From Roseobacter weihaiensis (GTDB lineage Bacteria; Pseudomonadota; Alphaproteobacteria; Rhodobacterales; Rhodobacteraceae), in assembly GCF_020622345.1 (NCBI RefSeq), contig NZ_JACNMO010000006.1, positions 124,001 to 188,000 of the forward strand: a DNA stretch of 64,000 bases, read 5' to 3'. The stretch's first letter is position 1. Each line of letters opens with the position of its first letter. The notes below the pieces were generated by a model, which worked only from the letters and a program-made list of their open reading frames with translations, was not told the origin of the DNA and ran no database searches. This document shows positions 53,298 through 62,690 of this stretch, in pieces. A program made the translations under genes and the position numbers.

Positions 53298-55778
53298 ATG
53301 AGCGATACTGACGGCAAAAAAACATTGGGTCTACGCGGCGGTGCTCCACGTCCGGGCAACGTAAAGCAGAGCTTTAGCCACGGGCGGACCAAAAACGTCG
53401 TGGTTGAGACCAAACGCAAGCGCGTTGTGGTGCCCAAAGCGGGTGCCGCAAAAGGGGCCGGGAACGGTGGCACGACAATCGGGGATCCGTCCAAGCGGCC
53501 CGCCGGCATCAGCGATGCCGAGATGGAGCGCCGGCTGAAAGCGGTTCAGGCTGCCAAAGCACGTGAGACCGAAGAGGCGGCTGCCCGCGAGGCTGAAGAG
53601 AAGGCGCGCGCCGAAGATCGCGAACGCCGCCGGGCCGAGCAGGAGGAGAAAGAGCGCGTAGAGCGTGAGCGCGAGGAGAGCCTGAAAGCCAAGGCGGAAG
53701 AGGACGCGCGCCGCAAGGAAGAAGCCGAAGCGGCAGCCAAGGCGGCGGCGGCGCCTGCCGAAGAACCCGTGGTCGCCCGTCCGACCAGCACCAAGGCCCC
53801 CGAGAGCGCGCCCCGCAAGCAGCAGGACCGTGACCGCGACAACAACAAGCGTGGCGGCAAGTCTGGGGAAGACAATCGCCGCTCCGGCAAACTGACGCTG
53901 AACCAGGCGCTGTCTGGTCGCGACGGCGGTCGCCAGCGGTCGATGGCTGCGATGAAGCGCAAGCAGGAACGGGCCCGTCAGAAAGCCATGGGCGGTACGG
54001 TTGAGCGCGAAAAGGTTGTCCGGGACGTGCAATTGCCCGAAGCGATTGTCGTCTCCGAGCTGGCAAACCGTATGGCGGAACGCGTTGGTGAGGTCGTCAA
54101 AGCCCTTATGAACAACGGCCTGATGGTGACGCAGAACGAAACCATTGATGCCGACACTGCCGAGCTCATCATCGAAGAGTTTGGCCACAAGGTGGTGCGG
54201 GTCTCCGATGCGGACGTCGAAGATGTGATCAACGAGGTCGAGGACGATGAAAAAGACCTCAAATCCCGGCCCCCGGTCATTACGATCATGGGGCACGTCG
54301 ACCACGGCAAGACCTCTCTTTTGGACGCCATCCGCAACGCAAAGGTTGTGGCCGGCGAAGCAGGCGGGATCACCCAGCACATTGGTGCCTATCAGGTGAC
54401 AACTGATAGTGGCCAGGTGTTGAGCTTCCTTGATACGCCGGGTCACGCGGCCTTTACGTCGATGCGGTCCCGCGGGGCGCAGGTGACGGATATCGTGGTG
54501 TTGGTGGTGGCTGCGGATGACGCGGTCATGCCGCAGACCATCGAGGCGATCAACCACGCCAAGGCGGCCGAGGTGCCAATGATCGTGGCGATCAACAAGA
54601 TCGACCGCCCGGCGGCAGACCCTGACAAGGTTCGTACCGATCTGCTTCAGCATGAGGTGATCGTCGAGAAGATGTCCGGCGACGTGCAGGATGTTGAGGT
54701 GTCTGCAATCACCGGGCAGGGCCTTGATGAATTGCTTGAAGCCATTGCGCTGCAAGCGGAAATTCTTGAACTGAAGGCGAACCCGGACCGGGCCGCCCAG
54801 GGCGCGGTGATCGAGGCGCAGTTGGATGTGGGCCGGGGCCCAGTTGCCACTGTTCTGGTTCAGAACGGCACCTTGCGTCAGGGCGATATCTTTGTGGTGG
54901 GGGAGCAATACGGGAAGGTCCGTGCGCTCATCAACGATCAGGGCGACCGGGTGAAAGAGGCCGGGCCCTCGGTGCCTGTCGAAGTGCTTGGCCTGAATGG
55001 GACGCCCGAAGCAGGTGACGTCCTGAACGTGACCGAGACCGAAGCACAGGCCCGTGAGATTGCGTCTTACCGCGAAAATGCGGCCAAGGACAAACGCGCG
55101 GCAGCCGGGGCTGCGACAACGCTCGAGCAGTTGATGGCAAATGCCAAGGCAGACGAGAACGTCAGCGAGCTGCCCATTCTGGTGAAAGCCGATGTACAGG
55201 GGTCTGCCGAAGCCATCGTGCAGGCGATGGAAAAGATCGGCAACGACGAGGTCCGCGTGCGCGTGTTGCATTCGGGGGTTGGCGCGATCACTGAAACGGA
55301 TGTGGGTCTGGCTGAGGCGTCAAATGCGCCGATCATGGGCTTTAACGTGCGGGCAAATGCGTCGGCGCGGAACACGGCCAATCAGAAGGGTGTCGAGATT
55401 CGCTATTATTCGGTGATCTATGATCTGGTGGATGATGTGAAAGCTGCGGCTTCCGGTTTGCTATCGGCGGAAATCCGCGAAAACTTCATCGGATACGCGA
55501 CCATCAAGGAGGTTTTCAAGGTCACAGGTGTGGGCAAAGTCGCCGGTTGTCTGGTCACCGAAGGCGTCGCAAGGCGGTCTGCAGGCGTCCGGTTGCTGCG
55601 GGACAATGTCGTAATCCACGAAGGCACACTCAAGACCCTCAAGCGTTTCAAGGATGAGGTTGCCGAAGTGCAGTCAGGTCAGGAATGCGGTATGGCCTTT
55701 GAGAACTACGATGATATTCGCGCCGACGACGTGATCGAAATCTTTGAGCGCGAAGAAATTACGCGGACCTTGAACTAG
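53298..55778 (+). CDS. infB: translation initiation factor IF-2
   Basis: 826 residues. Places initiator tRNA on the ribosome with GTP. The N-terminal 200 residues form a long charged segment (Glu/Lys/Arg/Ala-rich, likely helical and mobile), typical of proteobacterial IF-2. The G domain begins with [15 protein letters not shown] near 331, DTPGHAAF and NKIDRP; the C-terminal domains C1-C2 end in [15 protein letters not shown]. Ends the rimP operon, followed by a strong terminator. Confidence 0.97.
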   Translation: MSDTDGKKTLGLRGGAPRPGNVKQSFSHGRTKNVVVETKRKRVVVPKAGAAKGAGNGGTTIGDPSKRPAGISDAEMERRLKAVQAAKARETEEAAAREAEEKARAEDRERRRAEQEEKERVEREREESLKAKAEEDARRKEEAEAAAKAAAAPAEEPVVARPTSTKAPESAPRKQQDRDRDNNKRGGKSGEDNRRSGKLTLNQALSGRDGGRQRSMAAMKRKQERARQKAMGGTVEREKVVRDVQLPEAIVVSELANRMAERVGEVVKALMNNGLMVTQNETIDADTAELIIEEFGHKVVRVSDADVEDVINEVEDDEKDLKSRPPVITIMGHVDHGKTSLLDAIRNAKVVAGEAGGITQHIGAYQVTTDSGQVLSFLDTPGHAAFTSMRSRGAQVTDIVVLVVAADDAVMPQTIEAINHAKAAEVPMIVAINKIDRPAADPDKVRTDLLQHEVIVEKMSGDVQDVEVSAITGQGLDELLEAIALQAEILELKANPDRAAQGAVIEAQLDVGRGPVATVLVQNGTLRQGDIFVVGEQYGKVRALINDQGDRVKEAGPSVPVEVLGLNGTPEAGDVLNVTETEAQAREIASYRENAAKDKRAAAGAATTLEQLMANAKADENVSELPILVKADVQGSAEAIVQAMEKIGNDEVRVRVLHSGVGAITETDVGLAEASNAPIMGFNVRANASARNTANQKGVEIRYYSVIYDLVDDVKAAASGLLSAEIRENFIGYATIKEVFKVTGVGKVAGCLVTEGVARRSAGVRLLRDNVVIHEGTLKTLKRFKDEVAEVQSGQECGMAFENYDDIRADDVIEIFEREEITRTLN

Positions 55779-55799
55779 TACAAACCATTGATTAAATTG

Positions 55800-55831
55800 A
55801 AAAAAGGGGCAGTGTTTGCTGCCCCTTTTTT
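55800..55831. terminator. bidirectional intrinsic terminator after infB
   Basis: A-run (55800-55805), GGGGCAG (55806-55812), six-base loop, CTGCCCC (55819-55825), T-run (55826-55831). Perfect 7-pair stem with matching A and T runs, so it can serve infB on plus and the 44-residue gene on minus. Confidence 0.9.
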
Positions 55832-55857
55832 CCGTGCTACTCGCCTCTCACATCGTG

Positions 55858-55992
55858 TCAGGCTGCTTGAGTGACCGGTATGCCTGCGTAGGTAGAATTA
55901 TCCACGCGCACCACGATTCTGCCATCGGGTAATGCCCTGACATAGGTGCCTTGGATTGAAACTGCACTTCCTACCGTAATCGTTCTAAGCAT
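55858..55992 (-). CDS. 44-residue small protein, unknown function
   Basis: ATG 55992 is preceded by GGGGAGGAGAGAC, a near-ideal ribosome-binding site, and the frame runs 44 codons to TGA just before the shared terminator. The product (beginning MLRTITVGSAVSIQGTYVR) has alternating hydrophobic residues, a central LPDGRIVVRVD turn and no signal or membrane helix, so a small beta-rich cytosolic protein is likely. It does not resemble a family I can name. The AT-rich stretch 56010-56080 upstream could hold its promoter. Confidence 0.7.
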   Translation of the reverse strand: MLRTITVGSAVSIQGTYVRALPDGRIVVRVDNSTYAGIPVTQAA

Positions 55993-56111
55993 GTCTCTCC
56001 TCCCCAGGAAATTGACATGTTTCTAATATAAGTTGTGCGTTTCAAATTGTCATAAACAAAATAATAAAGTGTTAACGATCATTTCAGCATCGGCGATAAT
56101 CCGCCAGTGAT

Positions 56112-56510
56112 TCAGAGCAGGTCTCGTAAAACTGGAATCAGCGGAATGTCCGCCTCTGGCATTGGGTAGTTTTTCAGATCCTTGGCGCGCACCCATTTCA
56201 ACGCCTGATTCTCCCGTGATATCGGCGTGCCTTCCCATTTACGGCAGGCAAAAAGCGGCATCAGCAGATGGAAGTTCTCGTAGCTGTGGCTCGCGAAACT
56301 CAGCGGGGCAAGGCAGGATTGCCATGTGTTGATGCCAAGCTCTTCTTCAAGCTCCCGAATCAACGCGATCTCGGGCGTTTCACCGGGCTCGACCTTGCCG
56401 CCGGGAAACTCCCATAGCCCTTCCATGGATTTCCCTTCGGGTCGCTGTGCCAGCAAGACCCGCCCGTCAATATCAATCAGCGCCACCGCTGACACCAGGA
56501 TTGTTTTCAT
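56112..56510 (-). CDS. mutT: 8-oxo-dGTP diphosphatase MutT
   Basis: 132 residues. Perfect Nudix box at 38-60 (Gly38, Glu44, Arg52-Glu53, Glu56-Glu57, Gly59) preceded by GLWEFPGGKVEPGE, the MutT form. Removes oxidised guanine nucleotides from the pool. It follows argJ by 17 bases, so the order ppiC-argJ-mutT on the minus strand forms one operon. Confidence 0.92.
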   Translation of the reverse strand: MKTILVSAVALIDIDGRVLLAQRPEGKSMEGLWEFPGGKVEPGETPEIALIRELEEELGINTWQSCLAPLSFASHSYENFHLLMPLFACRKWEGTPISRENQALKWVRAKDLKNYPMPEADIPLIPVLRDLL

Positions 56511-56527
56511 GCCGTGCCCCCCGGCTT

Positions 56528-57754
56528 TCAGGATCGGTAATCCGCGTTGATCTCGATGTAGCCATGGGTCAGGTCGCAGGTCCAGACGGTGGCAGCCCCA
56601 TCGCCCAATCCGACATCCACTGCGATGTGTACGTTCTGACCTTTCATATGCGCGGCCGCGTCGGCTTCGTTATAGTCGGGGCTGACCCATCCCTTTTCCG
56701 CGACCACGGTCTCACCGAAACGGATCGACAAACGGTCGCGATCTGCGGCTGCCCCCGATTTGCCGACGGCCATCACCACGCGTCCCCAATTGGGATCTTC
56801 ACCGGCGATAGCGGTCTTGACCAGGGGTGAGTTTGCGATGGCCAACCCGTGGATCTTGGCATCCTTGTCCGACATGGCCCCGGTGACCTGAACCTCGACG
56901 AACTTGGTGGCCCCTTCGCCGTCCCGCACAACCAGATGCGCAAGCTCAAGCATCACCTGATGCAGCGCCCGGGAAAAGGCTGGGCTCTCTGAGACATCGA
57001 CACCTGATGCGCCGGTGGCCGCCACGATCAAACTGTCCGAGGTCGAGGTATCGCTGTCCACGGTGATACAATTGAATGTCTTGTCGGTGTGGGCCGAGAC
57101 GAGCTTTTGCAATTCAGACTGCCCAATCAGACCATCGGTGAAGATATAGACCAGCATCGTCGCCATATCAGGCGCGATCATGCCCGAGCCCTTGGCGATA
57201 CCGGCAATGGACACGGTTTGACCCGCAACCTCGACCTGCGCCTGCGCCCCTTTGGGAAAAGTATCGGTGGTCATGATGGCGCGGGCGGCATCCTCGATCC
57301 GGCCTTCATCCAGGTTTTCGGCCAGCTGCTTCAGATGCGCGGTGATGCGGTCAAAGGGCAGCGGTTCCCCGATCACACCGGTGGAGCCGGTAAAAACACG
57401 CGCCTCGGGCACATCACAGGCCTCGGCGGTCGCCTGGGTGATAGCAGTCACGGCCTCTGCCCCATGACGCCCGGTGAAGGCGTTGGCATTGCCCGAATTC
57501 ACCACGATCGCCGCCCCGGCCTGAGCAGGTTTGCCCAGTTTGGCCTGACAATCCAGAACGGGTGCCGCCCGTGTGGCCGACCGGGTAAAGACCCCGGCAA
57601 TTGCCGTGCCAGGGCAGAGTTTGGCCAACATGACATCCGTACGGCCCTGATACTTCACCCCGGAGGCGATTGAGGAAAAAGCCGCGCCCTTTATCACCGG
57701 CAGCACAGGAAACCGCGCCGGGGCAAGCGGCGAGACAGCAGTAATCTTGGCCAT
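56528..57754 (-). CDS. argJ: bifunctional glutamate N-acetyltransferase / amino-acid acetyltransferase
   Basis: 408 residues. Moves acetyl from N-acetylornithine to glutamate, and may also use acetyl-CoA, in cyclic arginine synthesis. The self-cleavage site is Ala-Thr in MIAPDMATMLVYIFTDG, with Thr as nucleophile; NSGNANAFTG, FTGSTGVIGEPLP and CITVDSDTSTSDS are conserved. Length normal. Starts 7 bases after the parvulin gene stop. Confidence 0.96.
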   Translation of the reverse strand: MAKITAVSPLAPARFPVLPVIKGAAFSSIASGVKYQGRTDVMLAKLCPGTAIAGVFTRSATRAAPVLDCQAKLGKPAQAGAAIVVNSGNANAFTGRHGAEAVTAITQATAEACDVPEARVFTGSTGVIGEPLPFDRITAHLKQLAENLDEGRIEDAARAIMTTDTFPKGAQAQVEVAGQTVSIAGIAKGSGMIAPDMATMLVYIFTDGLIGQSELQKLVSAHTDKTFNCITVDSDTSTSDSLIVAATGASGVDVSESPAFSRALHQVMLELAHLVVRDGEGATKFVEVQVTGAMSDKDAKIHGLAIANSPLVKTAIAGEDPNWGRVVMAVGKSGAAADRDRLSIRFGETVVAEKGWVSPDYNEADAAAHMKGQNVHIAVDVGLGDGAATVWTCDLTHGYIEINADYRS

Positions 57755-57760
57755 ATATGC

Positions 57761-58615
57761 TTATTCCAGAATGTCCCGCTGGGTCAAAATCGACGGGTCC
57801 AATGCGTCCGTTTCCGGCATTTCGACCTCGGCCTGCTCGCCCGCTTTGGTGATGATTTCGGTCGCGGCGGCGGTTGTCAGGTTGTTCTGAAGCTCGGTGC
57901 GTACATCCTCCAGCGCCGGAATTTCCGCCTGGCGGGTGTCGTTGAGGGTAATGATGTGCCAGCCAAACTGGGTCTGCACCGGGTCGGAAACCTCACCCAC
58001 CTCCAGCGCGATGGTCGCGGCCTCGAACGCGGGTACCATCATGCCCGTGCCGAACCATCCCAGTTCGCCGCCGTTCGGGCCCGAGGGTCCGGTCGATTTC
58101 TCGCGGGCGGTGGCGGCGAAATTGGCCCCGCCGTCTATCTCTTCCTTGACGGCGATGGCTTCCTCTTCGGTCTCAACGAGGATGTGCGAGGCGTTGAACT
58201 CTTCCTCCGGATCGATATTGCCATAGGCGGCATCATAGGCCGCTTGGATGTCTTCTTCGGTCACGGCTTCGGCAAGCTGGCGCTCGATGGCTTCCCCGGC
58301 CTTGAGAGAGCGCTGCTCGTTCTCAAGTGTGAGGGCAATCAGCGGCGGCAGCGATTCGATGGATTGCGCCAGGGCGGTCTGCTGAATGAGTTGTTGCAGA
58401 ATGCCGTTCCAGAGTTCCTGCGGCGGAAACTGGTCATAGCGCTGGTCCAGCGTGGCGCGTGCGGCGATCATGTGGCCGAGCGTTATATCCTCCCCGTTGA
58501 CAGTGGCCACGACGGTGTCTGCATCGGGTGCGGTGCTCTCTTCTTGGGCGCTCGCCGGGCCTGACAGGCCAAGAGCGAAAAGCGAAATGGCCAGAAGTCT
58601 GAGATGTATTTGCAT
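57761..58615 (-). CDS. periplasmic parvulin-type peptidyl-prolyl isomerase
   Basis: 284 residues. Signal peptide (1-23, ending GPASAQ), N-terminal SurA/PrsA-like chaperone segment, and a PpiC rotamase domain (about 138-235: NASHILVETEEEA, GPNGGELGWFGTGMMVPAFEAA, VQTQFGWHIITL). It folds outer-membrane or periplasmic proteins. The gene opposite secA suits an export-related role. The C-terminal tail is acidic. Confidence 0.9.
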   Translation of the reverse strand: MQIHLRLLAISLFALGLSGPASAQEESTAPDADTVVATVNGEDITLGHMIAARATLDQRYDQFPPQELWNGILQQLIQQTALAQSIESLPPLIALTLENEQRSLKAGEAIERQLAEAVTEEDIQAAYDAAYGNIDPEEEFNASHILVETEEEAIAVKEEIDGGANFAATAREKSTGPSGPNGGELGWFGTGMMVPAFEAATIALEVGEVSDPVQTQFGWHIITLNDTRQAEIPALEDVRTELQNNLTTAAATEIITKAGEQAEVEMPETDALDPSILTQRDILE

Positions 58616-58653
58616 GGATTGGTCCTATGAAGCATACGCGACAGGGCGCGACA

Positions 58654-58681
58654 TTGACACGGTTTGGCGTGACCCTTACAT
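58654..58681 (+). promoter_or_regulatory. putative promoter of secA
   Basis: TTGACA (58654-58659, perfect), 16-base spacer, TTACAT (58676-58681), about 110 bases before the secA ATG. Same spacer length and -10 as the candidate before rho. Confidence 0.45.
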
Positions 58682-58788
58682 CGCCCTAGTGGCGTTGCAA
58701 GAGTGGCGTTCCTTATTCTACTTATGGGCTGAGTCGCGGACGAGCAAGCAGATCAGCGCCTGTCCCTACTACATCGGCTGGAGAATGC

Positions 58789-61500
58789 ATGCTGGGCATC
58801 GGAACTATTGCAAAGAAGGTCTTTGGTTCACCCAATGACCGCAAAGTAAAAGCAACGCGACCACTGATTGCTCAGATCAATGCCCTGGAGCCGGAGTTTG
58901 AGACGCTCAGCGACGAAGGCCTGAAGGAAAAGACCGAAGAGCTGCGCAAGCGTGCGCTTGATGGGGAAAGCCTTGATGCGCTCTTGCCAGAGGCTTTTGC
59001 CAACTGCCGCGAGGCGGGGCGCCGTGCACTGGGTCTGCGGGCCTTCGATACGCAGTTGATGGGTGCGATATTCCTGCATCAGGGCAACATCGCCGAGCAG
59101 AAGACCGGTGAAGGGAAAACCCTGACGGCGACCTTTGCGGCCTATCTCAATGCGCTGACCGGCAAGGGCGTGCATATCGTCACCGTCAACGAGTACCTCG
59201 CCAAGCGGGATGCGGCCTGGATGGGCAAGGTCTTTGGCGTGCTGGGGCTGACCACCGGCGTGGCCTACTCCGACATGCCCGAAGACGAAAAGCGCGCCGC
59301 CTACGACAGCGACATCACCTACGCCACCAACAACGAGCTTGGGTTCGATTATCTGCGCGACAACATGAAGCCCGAGCTCAGCCAGATTTTCCAGAAGCAC
59401 CACAACTTTGCCATCGTGGATGAGGTCGACAGCATCCTGATCGACGAGGCGCGCACGCCGCTCATCATATCCGGCCCCTCGCAGGACCGGTCCGAGATGT
59501 ACAAGACCATCGACGAGGTCATTCCTGAGGTGCAGGAAGATCACTTCGAGCTGGATGAAAAGACCCGCAACGTGACCTTCACCGACGAAGGCAACGAGTT
59601 CCTTGAAGGGTTGCTGCATGACCGCGGGCTGCTCGAAGAAGGGCAGACGCTGTATGATCCCGAAAGTACCACGGTCGTGCATCACATCAACCAGGGTCTG
59701 CGGGCGCACAAGCTGTTCCAGCGCGACAAGGACTATATCGTGCGCGACGACAATGTCGTGCTGATTGACGAGTTCACCGGTCGTATGATGGCCGGGCGGC
59801 GGCTGTCCGACGGTCTGCATCAGGCCATCGAAGCCAAGGAAAACGTCTCCATCCGGCCGGAGAACATCACCTTGGCCTCGGTGACCTTTCAGAATTATTT
59901 CCGCCTCTACGACAAGCTTTCGGGTATGACCGGGACGGCCCTCACCGAGGCCGAGGAATTCATGGAGATTTACGGGCTCGGCGTGGTCGAAGTGCCGACC
60001 AACAAGCCCATTGCACGGGTGGATGAGGACGATCAGGTCTACCGTACCGCGCGCGAAAAATACGAGGCAATGCTGGAGCAGATCAAGGAAAGCCACGCCA
60101 AGGGCCAGCCGGTGCTTGTGGGTACGACCTCGATCGAAAAATCCGAAATGCTCAGCGAGATGCTCAAGGCGGCCGGGGTCGAACATAACGTTCTGAACGC
60201 CCGTCAACACGAGCAGGAAGCGCAGATCGTGGCGGATGCGGGCAAGCTGGGGGCGGTTACCATCGCAACCAACATGGCCGGACGTGGTACCGATATCCAG
60301 CTTGGCGGCAACGTCGATCTGCAAGTGATGACGGCACTGGCCGAGGATCCGGAGGCCGACCCTGACGCCCTGCGGGCCGAGATCGAAGCCAAGCACGCCG
60401 ATGAAAAAGCCAAGGTGCTGGAAGCGGGCGGACTTTACGTGCTGGCGTCCGAGCGGCATGAAAGCCGGCGGATCGACAATCAGTTGCGCGGCCGTTCCGG
60501 TCGTCAAGGGGACCCGGGGCGCTCGTCCTTCTTTCTGAGCCTCGAAGACGACCTGATGCGTATCTTTGGTTCAGAACGGCTTGAGAAAGTCCTCAAGACG
60601 CTTGGCCTCAAGGAAGGCGAGGCGATTATCCACCCTTGGGTCAACAAGTCGCTGGAACGTGCGCAGGCCAAGGTCGAGGGCCGGAACTTTGACATCCGCA
60701 AACAGTTGCTGAAGTTCGACGATGTGATGAACGAACAGCGCAAGGTGATCTTTGGCCAGCGCCGCGAAATCATGGAAGCCTCGGACCTCTCCGAGATCAC
60801 CATGGACATGCGGCATCAGGTGATCGACGATTTGATCGACCAGTATCTGCCCCCCAACACCTATGCGGACCAGTGGGATGCCGACGGCCTCTATGCGGCG
60901 GCTCAGGAACAGTTGGGTGTTGATGTGCCGGTCATGGATTGGGTCGAAGAGGATGGCGTGGACGACGAGGCGATCCGGGACCGGCTCGTGGCTTCCACAG
61001 ATGCCTACATGAAGGACAAGGCAGAGCAGTTCGGCGCGGAGAACATGCGCAACATCGAAAAGCAGTTGCTGTTGCAGACCATCGATGCGAAATGGCGCGA
61101 ACACCTCCTGACGCTGGAGCATCTGCGCTCTGTTGTGGGTTTTCGCGGCTATGCACAACGCGATCCGTTGAATGAATACAAAAACGAATCGTTCCAGCTC
61201 TTTGAGGGGATGCTCGACAGTCTGCGCGAGGACGTGACACAAAAGCTGTCGCAAATCCGCCCCATGACGGAAGAAGAGCAACAGGCGATGGTCGAGCAAA
61301 TCCGCGCGCAACAGGCGGCCGCTCAGGCCGGTGCGGTGGCGGCTGCCCCGGCGATGGCGGGCGCGGGCGGTGAGGCTGGTCAACCCAATGGGGGCTTTGT
61401 CGAAGAGGATCAATCCACCTGGGGCAACCCCGGTCGCAATGAGACATGCCCCTGTGGATCCGGCAAAAAATTCAAGCATTGCCACGGTCGGCTCGTCTGA
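58789..61500 (+). CDS. secA: preprotein translocase ATPase SecA
   Basis: 903 residues. Motor of the Sec translocon. Walker A TGEGKT near 105-110, [19 protein letters not shown], the preprotein-binding region, [26 protein letters not shown] (motif VI) and the C-terminal zinc motif [14 protein letters not shown] that binds SecB. The linker before the zinc motif is Ala/Gln-rich. secB is present at 3.8 kb. Confidence 0.97.
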   Translation: MLGIGTIAKKVFGSPNDRKVKATRPLIAQINALEPEFETLSDEGLKEKTEELRKRALDGESLDALLPEAFANCREAGRRALGLRAFDTQLMGAIFLHQGNIAEQKTGEGKTLTATFAAYLNALTGKGVHIVTVNEYLAKRDAAWMGKVFGVLGLTTGVAYSDMPEDEKRAAYDSDITYATNNELGFDYLRDNMKPELSQIFQKHHNFAIVDEVDSILIDEARTPLIISGPSQDRSEMYKTIDEVIPEVQEDHFELDEKTRNVTFTDEGNEFLEGLLHDRGLLEEGQTLYDPESTTVVHHINQGLRAHKLFQRDKDYIVRDDNVVLIDEFTGRMMAGRRLSDGLHQAIEAKENVSIRPENITLASVTFQNYFRLYDKLSGMTGTALTEAEEFMEIYGLGVVEVPTNKPIARVDEDDQVYRTAREKYEAMLEQIKESHAKGQPVLVGTTSIEKSEMLSEMLKAAGVEHNVLNARQHEQEAQIVADAGKLGAVTIATNMAGRGTDIQLGGNVDLQVMTALAEDPEADPDALRAEIEAKHADEKAKVLEAGGLYVLASERHESRRIDNQLRGRSGRQGDPGRSSFFLSLEDDLMRIFGSERLEKVLKTLGLKEGEAIIHPWVNKSLERAQAKVEGRNFDIRKQLLKFDDVMNEQRKVIFGQRREIMEASDLSEITMDMRHQVIDDLIDQYLPPNTYADQWDADGLYAAAQEQLGVDVPVMDWVEEDGVDDEAIRDRLVASTDAYMKDKAEQFGAENMRNIEKQLLLQTIDAKWREHLLTLEHLRSVVGFRGYAQRDPLNEYKNESFQLFEGMLDSLREDVTQKLSQIRPMTEEEQQAMVEQIRAQQAAAQAGAVAAAPAMAGAGGEAGQPNGGFVEEDQSTWGNPGRNETCPCGSGKKFKHCHGRLV

Positions 61501-61606
61501 GCGGATGCCTTGATCTTGCCCGAATGAGACCCTTTGGCTGTCATATCTGAGCCCCGTTTACCGTTCATTAACCTCGTGTACGAAGGGGTAATGAGGGATC
61601 AGAACG

Positions 61607-62668
61607 ATGTCACGAAAGACCGAGGTAGTCACAGCGATTGGCACGCTGGGTTGTGCGATTGGTATCGGTTTTGTGATGCAAAGCGACGACGTCGTCGAAC
61701 TGCGCTATGGGACAGGTAATGTAGCACCGGTTACCACCGCCCCTTTGGTCGGAGAGCCAGCGACCGCCGTCTCGCAGGCCGGAACCTTGCCCGCCATTGA
61801 CAGCGCGCAGCTTGAGATGAAGGCGATCACCCTGACATCTGCCGACATCGATGTGCCTGAACCCCGCGAGGTGGGTGATTTCGTGGTTCAGGCGCTGGCC
61901 CCCGCCGAGACGATTGACCCCATTGCAGAACCCGAAGTCCGTGCCAACCCGCAAGCCGATCTTGCGCAGGACCCTGAAAGTGCTGCCGAATGTACACCGC
62001 TTGCAATGGCAGAACCTGCAGCCGCCGCCATGGTGGCCTATACGCTGGTGGCACCCTGTTTTGCTGGATCGCATGTTTTGCTGACCCATGAGGGGCTGAC
62101 GTTTCACGAAATGCTGTCAGCCGAGGGCAGGATCGACCTGCTGATCCCGGCGCTCACCGAAGAGGTGCGCATCGAAGCTGCGTTTGCCAGCGGTGACAGC
62201 AAGACCGCTTCGACGCATGTTGACACCATCTCTCTCTATGATCGCGTGGTCGTGCAGTGGCAGGGCCCGACCGGCATTCAAATTCACGCCCGCGAGTTCG
62301 GTGCGAGCTACGGCGAAGACGGTCATGTCTGGTCTGGGGCTGCCCGGGATTTCACGGCGGTGGCGCAAGGTCGCGGCGGGTTTCTGACGGTTTTGGGGGA
62401 CGCATCCATGGCGGATGCGTTCTTGGCCGAGGTGTATACCTTTCCCACGGCGCTGAGCACGACCGAGGGCGCCGTTGACCTTACCGTTGAGACAGAGGTC
62501 ACCGCAGCCAACTGCGGCACCGAAGTGGTGGCCCAAACTTTTGAAATCAGTGGCGGCACGGCGGTATCGGCTCAGAGGATGAGCTTGGCTGTGCCGAATT
62601 GCGGGGCGATTGGCGACTTTCTGGTGTTGAACAATCTGCTCCAAGACCTGACAGTCGCCAGTAAGTAA
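61607..62668 (+). CDS. membrane-anchored protein of unknown function
   Basis: 353 residues. One N-terminal hydrophobic segment (about 7-25, VVTAIGTLGCAIGIGFVM) as an uncleaved anchor, a low-complexity acidic/Ala/Pro linker to about 125, then a domain with repeated beta strands (PCFAGSHVLLTHEGLTFHEML, ITLYDRVVVQWQGPTGIQIHA-like) and conserved-looking cysteines that could pair. I do not recognise the family. It is 22 bases before a PstS-OmpA gene and probably cotranscribed with it, about 100 bases after secA. A name such as 'translocase' by neighbourhood would be unsupported. Confidence 0.75.
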   Translation: MSRKTEVVTAIGTLGCAIGIGFVMQSDDVVELRYGTGNVAPVTTAPLVGEPATAVSQAGTLPAIDSAQLEMKAITLTSADIDVPEPREVGDFVVQALAPAETIDPIAEPEVRANPQADLAQDPESAAECTPLAMAEPAAAAMVAYTLVAPCFAGSHVLLTHEGLTFHEMLSAEGRIDLLIPALTEEVRIEAAFASGDSKTASTHVDTISLYDRVVVQWQGPTGIQIHAREFGASYGEDGHVWSGAARDFTAVAQGRGGFLTVLGDASMADAFLAEVYTFPTALSTTEGAVDLTVETEVTAANCGTEVVAQTFEISGGTAVSAQRMSLAVPNCGAIGDFLVLNNLLQDLTVASK

Positions 62669-62690
62669 GACTGGAACAGGACACTCTCCC

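Noticed and set aside
53520-53770. Low-complexity repeat region in infB
   Set aside because: It is the normal charged N-terminal extension of proteobacterial IF-2, not a separate repeat element.
53331-55271. Very long minus-strand open frame opposite infB
   Set aside because: Antisense shadow of infB; its leucine/histidine/glycine-rich composition mirrors the codon bias of infB. Similar long shadows lie opposite maeB, the first ABC exporter gene, nusA and secA.
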